Both the position numbers and the translations under genes were made by a program. Of a stretch of DNA of 64,000 nucleotides, positions 10,303 through 17,793 are shown piece by piece. The notes beneath the pieces are model-generated. The model was not told the origin of the DNA and did not search any database. It saw only the letters and a program-made list of their open reading frames with translations. The DNA is from G965200765 sp965200765. Its GTDB lineage: Bacteria; Pseudomonadota; Gammaproteobacteria; Arenicellales; JAJDZL01. Where the stretch lies: contig OZ241380.1 in NCBI GenBank assembly GCA_965200765.1, positions 620,001-684,000 on the forward strand. The letters are read 5' to 3'. Every line of letters starts with the position of its first letter. The first letter of the stretch is position 1.

Positions 10303-11394
10303 TTATTTAATAACAAATATAGCTTTCGACTTCGTGTGAAATGTCTGTTGGTCCCAAGTAAACGAAAGTTCATCGTTAGCTGTGCAAGAAAACTCATCTA
10401 AATAATCATGAATCTTATCGAATAGAAAATCACGAGCTCTTTTTAGCTTCCAAGATTCGAAATAATTCGATTTGTTTACAAGCACAAGATATATTCTGTT
10501 GGAGGCGTCAAATCTACGAACTCCCTGATTTTCATATAACCACTCGATCAAAGTTTTTGGTTTTACATACGATTCATCTAGCAATTCTTCTCGAAATGTG
10601 CGTATTTCATTTACGAGATTTGATGCTTCATTTGATGGATGATCAAGAACTTTGTACCATAAATCTTCAAGAAGTCGTGCTGATGGTAAATCCGATGGAT
10701 AAACTATATCTTGTTTCCTACAGAACTGTTTTAGAAGAGTTAGTTCTGGTTGTAGGTCGGCTTCTTTACGGCGTTTTTGAATATATCCTTCCGGAAAATA
10801 AGTCACCTTGAGGTCAAACGGTATTCCATGGATAAAAAAATCAATATTTTTTATCAATCCTACTGCTGGTAAAACATCTTTGTGGTCTTTGAAAATATCC
10901 TCTATGACTATTGAGGTCCAATGATTGTACCAAGAACACAATACATACGAATGTAAACTTGGATACAGATTTGTATCAATACGTTTACATAGCTCATCGT
11001 ATGTTTCAATTTTTTTCACGTACCTATCAACTATTGTCTTTTCCAAACTATTTTGATGCAGTCCACCCCAATCAAATGTCTGCAAACGGTATAACTCACT
11101 CAGTAGTTTAGGTTCATTCACTAACCGAACGGCTCTCTCTCTTTGATGTATCGATTGGATGGCATCGATGATACTCTCTACACTCAAATGTGGACTCAAA
11201 TAGAGAGTTTCTAGCAGTTGTGATACAAGAACACCTTTCGATTCAATACCACAAAGATTCGCAAGAACAGCCAAATATTCTTTCCGAGATAGTGTTCGTA
11301 AAAGAAGAAAACGAAAACCATCAGGATCATTTGCTAACTGTGCAAGATGATTATCTTTGAATGCTACTGATGCTGCTTGAAAAACGTACGGCAT
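10303..11394 (-). CDS. Putative type II restriction endonuclease of the adjacent methylase
   Basis: 363 residues, beginning 9 nt after the methyltransferase stop, so the two are almost certainly cotranscribed. No strong family signature is obvious. Around residues 188-205 there is N-I-D-F-F-I-H-G-I-P-F-D-L-K-V-T, which fits a PD-(D/E)XK nuclease core (Asp ... Asp-x-Lys). The rest is mostly helical and charged. Its place directly behind a DNA methylase and the nuclease-like core make a cognate restriction enzyme the best reading. The region is visibly richer in A+T than the cox and liv genes, which fits horizontal transfer. The recognition site cannot be deduced. Confidence 0.68.
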   Translation of the reverse strand: MPYVFQAASVAFKDNHLAQLANDPDGFRFLLLRTLSRKEYLAVLANLCGIESKGVLVSQLLETLYLSPHLSVESIIDAIQSIHQRERAVRLVNEPKLLSELYRLQTFDWGGLHQNSLEKTIVDRYVKKIETYDELCKRIDTNLYPSLHSYVLCSWYNHWTSIVIEDIFKDHKDVLPAVGLIKNIDFFIHGIPFDLKVTYFPEGYIQKRRKEADLQPELTLLKQFCRKQDIVYPSDLPSARLLEDLWYKVLDHPSNEASNLVNEIRTFREELLDESYVKPKTLIEWLYENQGVRRFDASNRIYLVLVNKSNYFESWKLKRARDFLFDKIHDYLDEFSCTANDELSFTWDQQTFHTKSKAIFVIK

Positions 11395-11403
11395 TTGAAA
11401 TTA

Positions 11404-12876
11404 TCAAAAAGGAAAGTCGGGAGACCAACTTGGAAGATTTTCGAGAAATTTATAGTGTCCGACTTTCTTGGTTTGCTGATAAACCAAAACAAAATCGGTT
11501 TTCATCGCACCTTTTCTATTGTCCTGCGCGATTGAACTCGCCGAATAATTTAAATCGAATCGACCTACAAATTTTAGTCTGTCTGGATTACGCAAGAATG
11601 CCCAATCGCTGTTTTTACGGCAATTGTACATCAGACAGAGAAAACCATTTGGCTTGAGGATTCTAGCGCATTCTAGAATAAACTTACTCATGTCTTGAAT
11701 ATAAATATCAGAAGTTTTAAAACGTTCTTGCGCATTGGAAATGATGATTTCATCTTCGAAATTCGATTGGGCAAATTGAAGCAGTGAGTTCCAAAAGTCT
11801 GACAATTCAAGGTAAGGTATTCTATCGCTGTGAGGCGGGTCTGTAAGAACAAGGTCAATTGAATTGTCTGGAATGTCATTCAAGACATTTTGTGCTGCAT
11901 CCGTGACCAAAGCACATCCGGAATCGTAGTTAAAGAAATCATTTACATTGTTAACCCATTGTCCGTCAATCTTGCCGGAACTCGTTTGAATAGCTTTCTG
12001 AAGCCGCCGAAAGCGATTTTCAAAGCAATTCCAAACATTGACTTCAAAATGCTCGCGAGGTCGCCAAAAACCAATTGCCCAACTACCTACCTCGGTTCTC
12101 GCACTACTATTGATCGAATTGGAGTTTTTACCTCGATTATTGATTGCGAATACAAAATTTGACATCTGGCCCGAAGCGGCCGTGAGAGTCAATAGTAAAG
12201 CTCGCCGAACGGTCAAGTTGTCAAACTCTAAAATTCTTTCAATTAAGGTGTCCATGTTTAGGCAAGCGCGAGGCTTGAAAATATCTAAAAATGATAGCGA
12301 GGGCGTAGCATTAATTCTTGAATTGGAAAAAGTTGTTATCTCCCTGAAGTGTTTTGGTGAATATCCATGAAATTTGCGAGAAAGTTGCAAATCATGGTCC
12401 GTAGGTTCATTTTCAACGCGACCTGCCGAATTATGATTTGTCCAAACAGACAATAACTCAGAATCGTTCCACAAATAATGAGTTGCAATTGAATTATCGT
12501 AGCACTTGTAGGTACTGTAGATTTTTGATTTTACATCAGCCGATATCAAGCGGATCGCTTCTGAATAGTCCTCAGAATTTGGCAGATCGTGAAATAGTTT
12601 TCCGAGTTCTATGGATACAGGATTGATGTCGATTCCAATAAACCGTCGGTTTGCAATGCGACATATTCGAGTTAGCAACCCGCCACCCAGGAATGGGTCA
12701 ACAACTATTCCTTCAGGTGGGCACAAGTTTTCAACGAGGTAAGCGAGCGGTTCCAGAGGTTTTTTGCCCCAGTATTTATGAAAAGCATGGAGACCTTTGT
12801 ACCCCATTGGGTTCGTTGCCTGTGTGGTCATCGTCTGACAGGTTGACGATGGAAAAATTTCTAGTTGTCGTAGCAT
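11404..12876 (-). CDS. DNA methyltransferase of a restriction-modification pair
   Basis: SAM-dependent DNA methylase of the N4-cytosine/N6-adenine type. Motif I is V-V-D-P-F-L-G-G-G in the N-terminal third, preceded by the H-K-Y-W-G-K-K-P motif common to this family. The catalytic motif IV is T-D-P-P-H-S-D-R-I-P-Y near residue 380. Its D-P-P-x-x-D-x-x-x-Y-x-E-L-S-D-F-W form resembles the COG1743-like methylases. The frame stays open to an ATG at 12960. I prefer the start at 12876 (M-L-R-Q-L-E-I-F) because the extra 28 residues look unlike the family; neither start has a convincing ribosome site. It would protect host DNA from the nuclease encoded next. Confidence 0.82.
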   Translation of the reverse strand: MLRQLEIFPSSTCQTMTTQATNPMGYKGLHAFHKYWGKKPLEPLAYLVENLCPPEGIVVDPFLGGGLLTRICRIANRRFIGIDINPVSIELGKLFHDLPNSEDYSEAIRLISADVKSKIYSTYKCYDNSIATHYLWNDSELLSVWTNHNSAGRVENEPTDHDLQLSRKFHGYSPKHFREITTFSNSRINATPSLSFLDIFKPRACLNMDTLIERILEFDNLTVRRALLLTLTAASGQMSNFVFAINNRGKNSNSINSSARTEVGSWAIGFWRPREHFEVNVWNCFENRFRRLQKAIQTSSGKIDGQWVNNVNDFFNYDSGCALVTDAAQNVLNDIPDNSIDLVLTDPPHSDRIPYLELSDFWNSLLQFAQSNFEDEIIISNAQERFKTSDIYIQDMSKFILECARILKPNGFLCLMYNCRKNSDWAFLRNPDRLKFVGRFDLNYSASSIAQDNRKGAMKTDFVLVYQQTKKVGHYKFLENLPSWSPDFPF

Positions 12877-13019
12877 CACACTGCGTTGAAACTTCAATAA
12901 AAACAAAACTTTAGCACTGTTGGTGGTTTGAGTCAATGCAAAATTACAGCAACCACCCATTCCTGGAACAGAATCTCTGCACTCCAGTCAGTGCAATAGA
13001 CACAGATTCCTTTTGCTAC

Positions 13020-13288
13020 CATGTAGTATAACTGTAGAGGCGAGCTTTGCCAACTGCGAAACAACAGTTCTTGCGCAATCGACCATGGGAACCATCAGTG
13101 TGGGCTTGAAGAAGCGGTTTATCGAGAGTCGCCTCCTCGCAAGTTGAGTGAGTCGAGTTCCGAAGCGAATTTGCCAAGTGCCTGCACTTGGCCCGAAAGG
13201 GTAGAGTACACGTCAATACCTTTGTGGCACGAACTTGTTCATCGTTCAAGTTGCGACTAGCGGCAAAGTTGACGCTACATGGGCACAC
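13020..13288 (-). ncRNA. Possible 5' fragment of a group II intron
   Basis: No convincing protein gene lies in 12961-13673. On the minus strand a GTGTGCCC start (13288 downward) matches the GUGYG 5' end of group II introns. It is followed by stem-forming blocks: AACTTG/CAAGTT around a 9-nt loop near 13235-13256, then C-rich CCCTTTCGGG and CCAAGTGC/GCACTTGG elements near 13170-13205. The order resembles the beginning of domain I of bacterial group II introns. No reverse transcriptase frame and no clear domain V follow, so if real it is a truncated relic. A covariance-model scan would decide. The rest of the gap (13290-13673) holds only short open stretches I cannot assign. Confidence 0.3.
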
Positions 13289-13673
13289 CTCTGCATCCGA
13301 CAAGATTTCCGCCTTCATCTCTCGACACCCATGATTTTATATACGGTTCCAGCGGAAAGTCGCAAACTCTCATCAACGTCGGGTTGCCGCCAAATTGGGT
13401 CGCAGAGACTTCACTGAGCGATAGGTGCAGTAGCAGACCCAAATAGAAGGCATTGAGCATCTCTTCTACTGGTCAGTCCTTGCGGTCGAATTTCCAGTAG
13501 CTTTTCAGAATCTTCACCAGTTCCTCTTCCCGTCTATGCTTCGTAGCCGCCCGCGTTGAACCCCCTGCTAAGCGAATTCGTCAAAACTTTCTCTGCCGAA
13601 CAGGCTGCAAAGGAGCGCGGAAGGAAGTAATATTCCATTATTCCGGTGAGGCGGTTCTAGTTGCACAAGCAAC

Positions 13674-14063
13674 TTATCTTGTTTCCAAGAAGAAATCGAG
13701 AATATCAGGTGGAAAACCTTCACTCGTAGGAAAAGCATTGTTGTATACTTTCTGTCCGAATTTACTCTGAGCAAAGTAGGAACATTGCCCATCTCCGTAG
13801 AAACCCAAGTCAACATATATGTCATCTACATTCCAAAATAAATTAATTTCTCCGTCATCCGCCAGACTGATAAACGGGCTAAAAACTTGAGACAAAGGAA
13901 TATTCTGTATGAATTCGTAAGCGTCATCAAATGCTCGTTCACTTGGCCATTTAGCTGGCGGCCAACGCTGATCTTCGTGTGTATTTTGTAGTTTTCCCAA
14001 TTCATTCAATAGTTGAATAGTAGGTGAAAGCTTAAATTTACTATATATCCTTTGATTTTGCAT
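13674..14063 (-). CDS. Conserved-looking hypothetical protein
   Basis: 129 residues, acidic and soluble, with no signal peptide or membrane segment. The C-terminal half contains N-L-F-W-N-V-D-D-I-Y-V-D-L-G-F-Y-G-D-G followed by C-S-Y-F-A. A W-N-...-Y-V-D-L-x-F-Y-G-D-G pattern is something I associate with small proteins of unknown function in accessory regions, but I cannot name a domain. It stands alone between the intron-like relic and an IS1595 remnant. Function unknown. Confidence 0.55.
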   Translation of the reverse strand: MQNQRIYSKFKLSPTIQLLNELGKLQNTHEDQRWPPAKWPSERAFDDAYEFIQNIPLSQVFSPFISLADDGEINLFWNVDDIYVDLGFYGDGQCSYFAQSKFGQKVYNNAFPTSEGFPPDILDFFLETR

Positions 14064-14177
14064 CTATTCTGAAACTACTTGTTGTAGATAACGGTTATTC
14101 GTATATATCAAGACGAAATTGAGAATCTAAATCATTACTCTGAAAATATAAAGTACGATATTCAATTTATGTTGATT

Positions 14178-14408
14178 TTATATCACCGCAAACCATTTGA
14201 GCAGTGGTAAACGCGTATGCTCGAAAACCGTACCGGCCGTTGGTGAAACTTGCCGACCGCAATTGGCGCACTCGGGCAAATGAATCCGCCCTTCCAAAGA
14301 AACCGGCTCAACTTTTACAGACAAACTTACAGAGTCGAGTACTTCTGTTTCCATTGAAAAAATGGTGAGGTTCTGTTGCTTTTGAAATTTCCTCATTTGC
14401 CTGCTCAA
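14178..14408 (-). pseudogene. Remnant of an IS1595-family (ISXO2-like) transposase
   Basis: The C-terminal half of this short frame reads C-A-N-C-G-R-Q-V-S-P-T-A-G-T-V-F-E-H-T-R-L-P-L, then K-W-F-A-V-I. That is the zinc-ribbon plus T-A-G-T-x-F-x-x-T-R-x-P-L-x-x-W-F motif at the N terminus of IS1595-type transposases. It stops right after that motif, and the whole DDE domain is missing. I infer a decayed element; no terminal repeats were found. Confidence 0.6.
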
Positions 14409-14490
14409 TCAAAATAATGCCTGAACATTGACTCTGTCAAAAGTAACTTCACCGAAGCCACTTGAGCATTTACTCGAAGCCCCTGACATT

Positions 14491-14817
14491 CTATGGAAGT
14501 TCTCGGGAAATTGCGTGATTTTCCATGCAAGGAATGACTCTCGCACGAATATTCTGTCCATTCTCAACCATTTCCTTGGATAGCTCATATGATTTTTGAG
14601 CGTTCATCCAGAACTCTGGAGACTGCCCGAAATACTCTCCGAATGCGATTGCTGTTTCAGCACTGATGCCGCGCCGCTCATGAACAATATCATAAAGTCG
14701 GGTTGCTGGCAATCCAACATTCCTCGCTACACGATGCACTGTGAACCCCATTTCCTTGATTTGCTCAATCAATAAAGCACCGGGGTGTGTTGAAATTCGA
14801 TTTTTCGGTATTAGCAC
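14491..14817 (-). CDS. higA: HigA-type antitoxin (HTH_3/XRE)
   Basis: 108 residues. H-P-G-A-L-L-I-E-Q-I-K-E-M-G-F-T is the classic HigA/VapI opening, followed by a helix-turn-helix (V-A-R-N-V-G-L-P-A-T-R-L-Y-D-I-V) and the A-I-A-F-G-E-Y-F-G-Q-S-P-E-F-W motif. Translation starts at GTG (14817) behind AGGAG with 6-nt spacing. In HigBA modules the toxin gene comes first, and a broken higB lies 15 nt upstream. HigA normally binds its own promoter and neutralises HigB; here it may persist only as a regulator or anti-addiction antitoxin. Confidence 0.88.
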   Translation of the reverse strand: MLIPKNRISTHPGALLIEQIKEMGFTVHRVARNVGLPATRLYDIVHERRGISAETAIAFGEYFGQSPEFWMNAQKSYELSKEMVENGQNIRARVIPCMENHAISRELP

Positions 14818-14832
14818 TGATTACTCCTGCTG

Positions 14833-15091
14833 TTAGCTGTAGTGATGATTCAATTCTACTTCAAAAGCGTCTCCAACTATTCGAAACGAGAATACTATAT
14901 TGTCCATTACGGTTACCCCTTAACTTTTCAAGACGATTTCCAAGTGGCATATTCAGGTCGCCAAGATTTGATGCAAAGTTAATTCTGTCCAACTTGCTCT
15001 TGGCTCGTTTCTTCACCGACGTCGAAACGGACAGTTCGAACTAGACGTTGTAAACTCTTTTGGTACGGTTGTCTGCAAATGACTAAAGCAT
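14833..15091 (-). pseudogene. higB: Inactivated higB toxin gene
   Basis: Read from the ATG at 15091, the frame gives M-L-stop-S-F-A-D-N-R-T-K, a second TAG ten codons later, then a long HigB-like stretch: K-K-R-A-K-S-K-L-D-R-I-N, L-N-M-P-L-G-N-R-L-E-K-L-R-G, N-G-Q-Y-S-I-L-V and N-S-W-R. Right after W-R the frame breaks: the expected strand is missing, and the true C terminus (D-A-F-E-V-E-L-N-H-H-Y-S-stop) continues in another frame. Two nonsense codons plus a small deletion/frameshift make the mRNA interferase non-functional. I identified it by the RelE/HigB pattern N-R-L-E-x-L-x-G-x-x-x-G-Q-Y-S-I and by its place ahead of higA. Confidence 0.75.
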
Positions 15092-15166
15092 AACCACCAT
15101 AAATTTTACGATTAATGTATAACGTATAACGCCGTCAATCAAATGCACCCGACCGCAGAAATTCTC

Positions 15167-15910
15167 TTAAGCCGACCTTGACAGTCTTGAACGTCGGACA
15201 GTAAGTGCAATATAAATTACAAGAAGCGTTGTGGCTAATGCAAACCATTGAAACGCATAAGCTTTATGACGAAAAATCCATTGATCCTCGAGACGGTTCC
15301 ATTGCCGTGCAAATCCATTCGGGTGAAGCTCATCCAAGCGGATCACAACGCCATAAATCTGATAAGGCACCGCATTTTGAAAGCGAACCAGATCAAGAAC
15401 CTGCCAAACTACTGGCCATTGATCTCTAATAGGTGGCTCTGTTTCAAGAAGAAACTCCACTTCGTATGGAATCACCGCGGTACCGGTCACCGTCGCTACA
15501 CCTTCGAGCGGTTCTACAGTTGGAAGGATACTGCGGTCCGGATCAGCCGGTATCCAGCCGCGATTGACCAGGATTGCTGTATTGTTGCCCTTGAGTAGCA
15601 ACGGAGTTATCACATGAAATCCGGCGCGATGGTTCAGAATACGATTGTCGACAAAGAACTGATGTTCGTCATGCCAAGTGCCTGTTGCCAGCAAGCGGCG
15701 AAATTCAAGCGTACGCGGGTCTTCGCGCTTCTCCCCGATTGAAATTTGTGGTTTTGCCAAACGATCTTCGTAGCGTTGAAGAATTCCTGCTTTTTCCTCG
15801 GCCCGGTCCAGTTGCCAAAACCCAAGGCTTGCAAGTAACGGCACCAGCACTAGTGTGCAAAGTGTCGGTATGAGCGCAGGGCGAAATTTCAGGTTCACAA
15901 ATCTGTCCAA
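15167..15910 (-). CDS. SURF1 family cytochrome oxidase assembly protein
   Basis: 247 residues with the SURF1 plan: an N-terminal membrane segment (about 13-30, ending S-L-G-F-W-Q-L-D-R-A-E-E-K), a periplasmic domain with G-x-W, F-F-V-D-N-R and V-N-R-G-W-I-P-A-D motifs, and a C-terminal membrane segment (about 218-238). SURF1 proteins help insert haem a into oxidase subunit I. It lies at the end of the cox locus, in line with that role, and is divergent from the DUF2909 gene. Confidence 0.92.
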   Translation of the reverse strand: MDRFVNLKFRPALIPTLCTLVLVPLLASLGFWQLDRAEEKAGILQRYEDRLAKPQISIGEKREDPRTLEFRRLLATGTWHDEHQFFVDNRILNHRAGFHVITPLLLKGNNTAILVNRGWIPADPDRSILPTVEPLEGVATVTGTAVIPYEVEFLLETEPPIRDQWPVVWQVLDLVRFQNAVPYQIYGVVIRLDELHPNGFARQWNRLEDQWIFRHKAYAFQWFALATTLLVIYIALTVRRSRLSRSA

Positions 15911-15988
15911 TTGCCAAACAATGGCTTGCTCGGCATTTCACTCGCTTTCACTGCTAAAATACTCTGAGCAATAATTCAGGAGATTGTC

Positions 15989-16234
15989 TTGTCATTTGAA
16001 AACATTGTAATCGCAATTCTGCTGATCGCCATGATCGGCAGTCTTGCCTCGGCATTCTGGTACATGTACAAGGACCGCGGCAAGGGCACCCGTACGGTCA
16101 AGGCCCTGACTCTGAGAATTTCGATCTGGGTTGTATTGTTTTTTCTGATTGTTGCAGGTATCTACACAGGCTGGATCAAGCCCAGCAATACAATACCAAT
16201 GCCAATGCCGCCCAAGCAATCCTCGACAAACTAG
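15989..16234 (+). CDS. DUF2909 twin-transmembrane protein
   Basis: 81 residues with two membrane segments (about 5-25 and 45-63) joined by a basic loop (K-D-R-G-K-G-T-R-T-V-K-A-L-T-L-R), the DUF2909 pattern. The start is TTG at 15989, placed by the upstream CAGGAGA. It is the only plus-strand gene in the oxidase locus, lying between surf1 and coxC and convergent with coxC (12-nt gap). The family is commonly found beside cox genes in gammaproteobacteria; a role in oxidase assembly is plausible but unproven. Confidence 0.8.
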   Translation: MSFENIVIAILLIAMIGSLASAFWYMYKDRGKGTRTVKALTLRISIWVVLFFLIVAGIYTGWIKPSNTIPMPMPPKQSSTN

Positions 16235-16246
16235 CCGGCCAACGTC

Positions 16247-17119
16247 TTACACCACATAGACAAAGATAAACAATCCTACCCAAACTGTGTCTACAAAGTG
16301 CCAGTACCAGGCACCTGCCTCAAACGCAAAATGGTGATCCGGCTTGAAATGACCGCGGATGCAACGCAACAGAATCACCGCCAGGATAATCGCTCCGATT
16401 GTTACGTGAGCTCCATGGAATCCTGTCAGCATGAAGAAGGTTGCACCGTAGACTCCCGTTCCAAGTGTAAGTCCCAAATCTGAGTATGCATGAATGTACT
16501 CGTATGCTTGCAAGTACAGAAACAGAAAACCGAGCAGGACAGTAATTGCTAGCCAAACAATCAAACTGGTACGCTTGTTCATCTTCAACGCCCAGTGAGC
16601 GATAGTAACCGTCACACTGGAGGTCAGCAGAATCAGCGTATTCCAAATCGGAATGCCCCATGCGCCAATAGTGGAAAATTGTCCTGTACCCGCCGGCGTG
16701 TCGGCCGGTAGCAAATCGGCACCCATCGGTCCAGCTGTCGGCCAACCGCCTTCGTAGCCCATCCATAAAATATCAGTCTCCGCCAGCCATGGAACCGAAA
16801 GGTTTCGAACATAGAACAAAGCGCCGAAGAAACCGGCAAAGAACATGACTTCGGAAAAGATAAACCACATCATGCCCATGCGGAACGAGACATCGACATG
16901 CGCACTGTACAAACCACTTTCGCTTTCCTTGACAACAACGCCAAACCAGCCAAACATCATGAAGGCAATTACCAGTCCACCTGCAACCATGAACCACGGG
17001 CCAATACTGATATTGTTCAGGAACATGACAAATCCGCTCGCCAGACCGAACAGCCCGATTGATGCGACGATTGGCCACGGACTGGGTTCAGGTAGATAAT
17101 AATCGCTGTTCGCACTCAT
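16247..17119 (-). CDS. coxC: Cytochrome c oxidase subunit III
   Basis: 290 residues, seven hydrophobic segments. Family motifs include R-M-G-M-M-W-F-I-F-S-E-V-M-F-F-A-G-F-F, then A-Y-E-Y-I-H-A and T-G-F-H-G-A-H-V-T-I-G, ending W-Y-W-H-F-V-D-T-V-W-V-G-L-F. Subunit III stabilises the catalytic core of the haem-copper oxidase in the inner membrane. Last gene of the DUF2244-coxB-coxA-orf34-ctaG-coxC run, 17 nt after ctaG. Confidence 0.96.
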   Translation of the reverse strand: MSANSDYYLPEPSPWPIVASIGLFGLASGFVMFLNNISIGPWFMVAGGLVIAFMMFGWFGVVVKESESGLYSAHVDVSFRMGMMWFIFSEVMFFAGFFGALFYVRNLSVPWLAETDILWMGYEGGWPTAGPMGADLLPADTPAGTGQFSTIGAWGIPIWNTLILLTSSVTVTIAHWALKMNKRTSLIVWLAITVLLGFLFLYLQAYEYIHAYSDLGLTLGTGVYGATFFMLTGFHGAHVTIGAIILAVILLRCIRGHFKPDHHFAFEAGAWYWHFVDTVWVGLFIFVYVV

Positions 17120-17136
17120 CGTTTTTCCTCAATTCG

Positions 17137-17682
17137 TTAACTTGTAGGTGCAGGATCCTTGACCTCGAAGAAGCTGTAGGACAAGGTGATCGTATTGAAT
17201 TTTCGGGACGTTTTCGGGTCGACATAGAACCGAACCATCATTTCTCGTTCTTCGCCAGCCGGCAGCGACTGATTTTGAAAACAGAAGCATTCCAGTTTGA
17301 CGAAGTGCTTGGCAACTTCCATGGGCGTAACGCTGGGGATCGCCTGACCCACCAAATCCCGATTTGATACATTCTTGACCAGATAGGCAACTTCGTGAAT
17401 TTCCCCGGGTTTGACAGTTGTCTTGGGGACTTTCGAGCGAAACTGCAACGGCATGCCGTTGGCAGCATTGCCAGTGAATTCAATGGTCAAAGAGCGGGAC
17501 TCATCAATTGCGTCCGGCGCATCCTGCAGCACTGCAACAGTGGGTTTGCCGCCGATACCGGTGATCTCGCAAAACAGATCATACAACGGCACCAGTGCAT
17601 AGCCGAAGCCGAACATCGCAAACGATGCCGCGACCAGCCAGCAAACCGTACGTCGATTGGACTTTTGCACACTGCTTGACAT
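17137..17682 (-). CDS. ctaG: Cytochrome c oxidase assembly protein CtaG (Cox11)
   Basis: 181 residues. An N-terminal anchor (about 11-35, ending A-L-V-P-L-Y-D-L-F-C-E-I-T-G) precedes a periplasmic beta-domain with the copper-binding pair C-F-C-F near residue 133 (V-K-L-E-C-F-C-F-Q-N-Q). CtaG/Cox11 delivers copper to the CuB site of subunit I. It follows the 34-codon gene by 6 nt. Confidence 0.95.
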   Translation of the reverse strand: MSSSVQKSNRRTVCWLVAASFAMFGFGYALVPLYDLFCEITGIGGKPTVAVLQDAPDAIDESRSLTIEFTGNAANGMPLQFRSKVPKTTVKPGEIHEVAYLVKNVSNRDLVGQAIPSVTPMEVAKHFVKLECFCFQNQSLPAGEEREMMVRFYVDPKTSRKFNTITLSYSFFEVKDPAPTS

Positions 17683-17688
17683 GTTCTG

Positions 17689-17793
17689 CTACCAGTATGA
17701 AATCACCATCACTGCAAAAAAGAAAAATGCCACTGCGCCCAGAATCAGTGCCAGTCGTACATTCTTCGAGAGTCTCTGATTGCTGTCTGTCAT
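17689..17793 (-). CDS. 34-residue single-span membrane protein between coxA and ctaG
   Basis: ATG at 17793 to TAG at 17689: M-T-D-S-N-Q-R-L-S-K-N-V-R-L, a hydrophobic span of about 17 residues (A-L-I-L-G-A-V-A-F-F-F-F-A-V-M-V-I), then S-Y-W. Its ATG overlaps the coxA stop (ATGA), which suggests translational coupling, and its stop is 6 nt before ctaG. Many proteobacterial cox operons have a tiny membrane protein at this point, sometimes called a cytochrome oxidase small assembly protein. The same role is likely here but is inferred from position and shape. Confidence 0.72.
   Translation of the reverse strand: MTDSNQRLSKNVRLALILGAVAFFFFAVMVISYW

Noticed and set aside
13335..13375. Group II intron domain V (AGCGGAAAGTCGCA near TACGGTTCC)
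   Set aside because: The pieces are in the wrong order and on the strand opposite the GTGTG start, so the expected domain V hairpin does not form.
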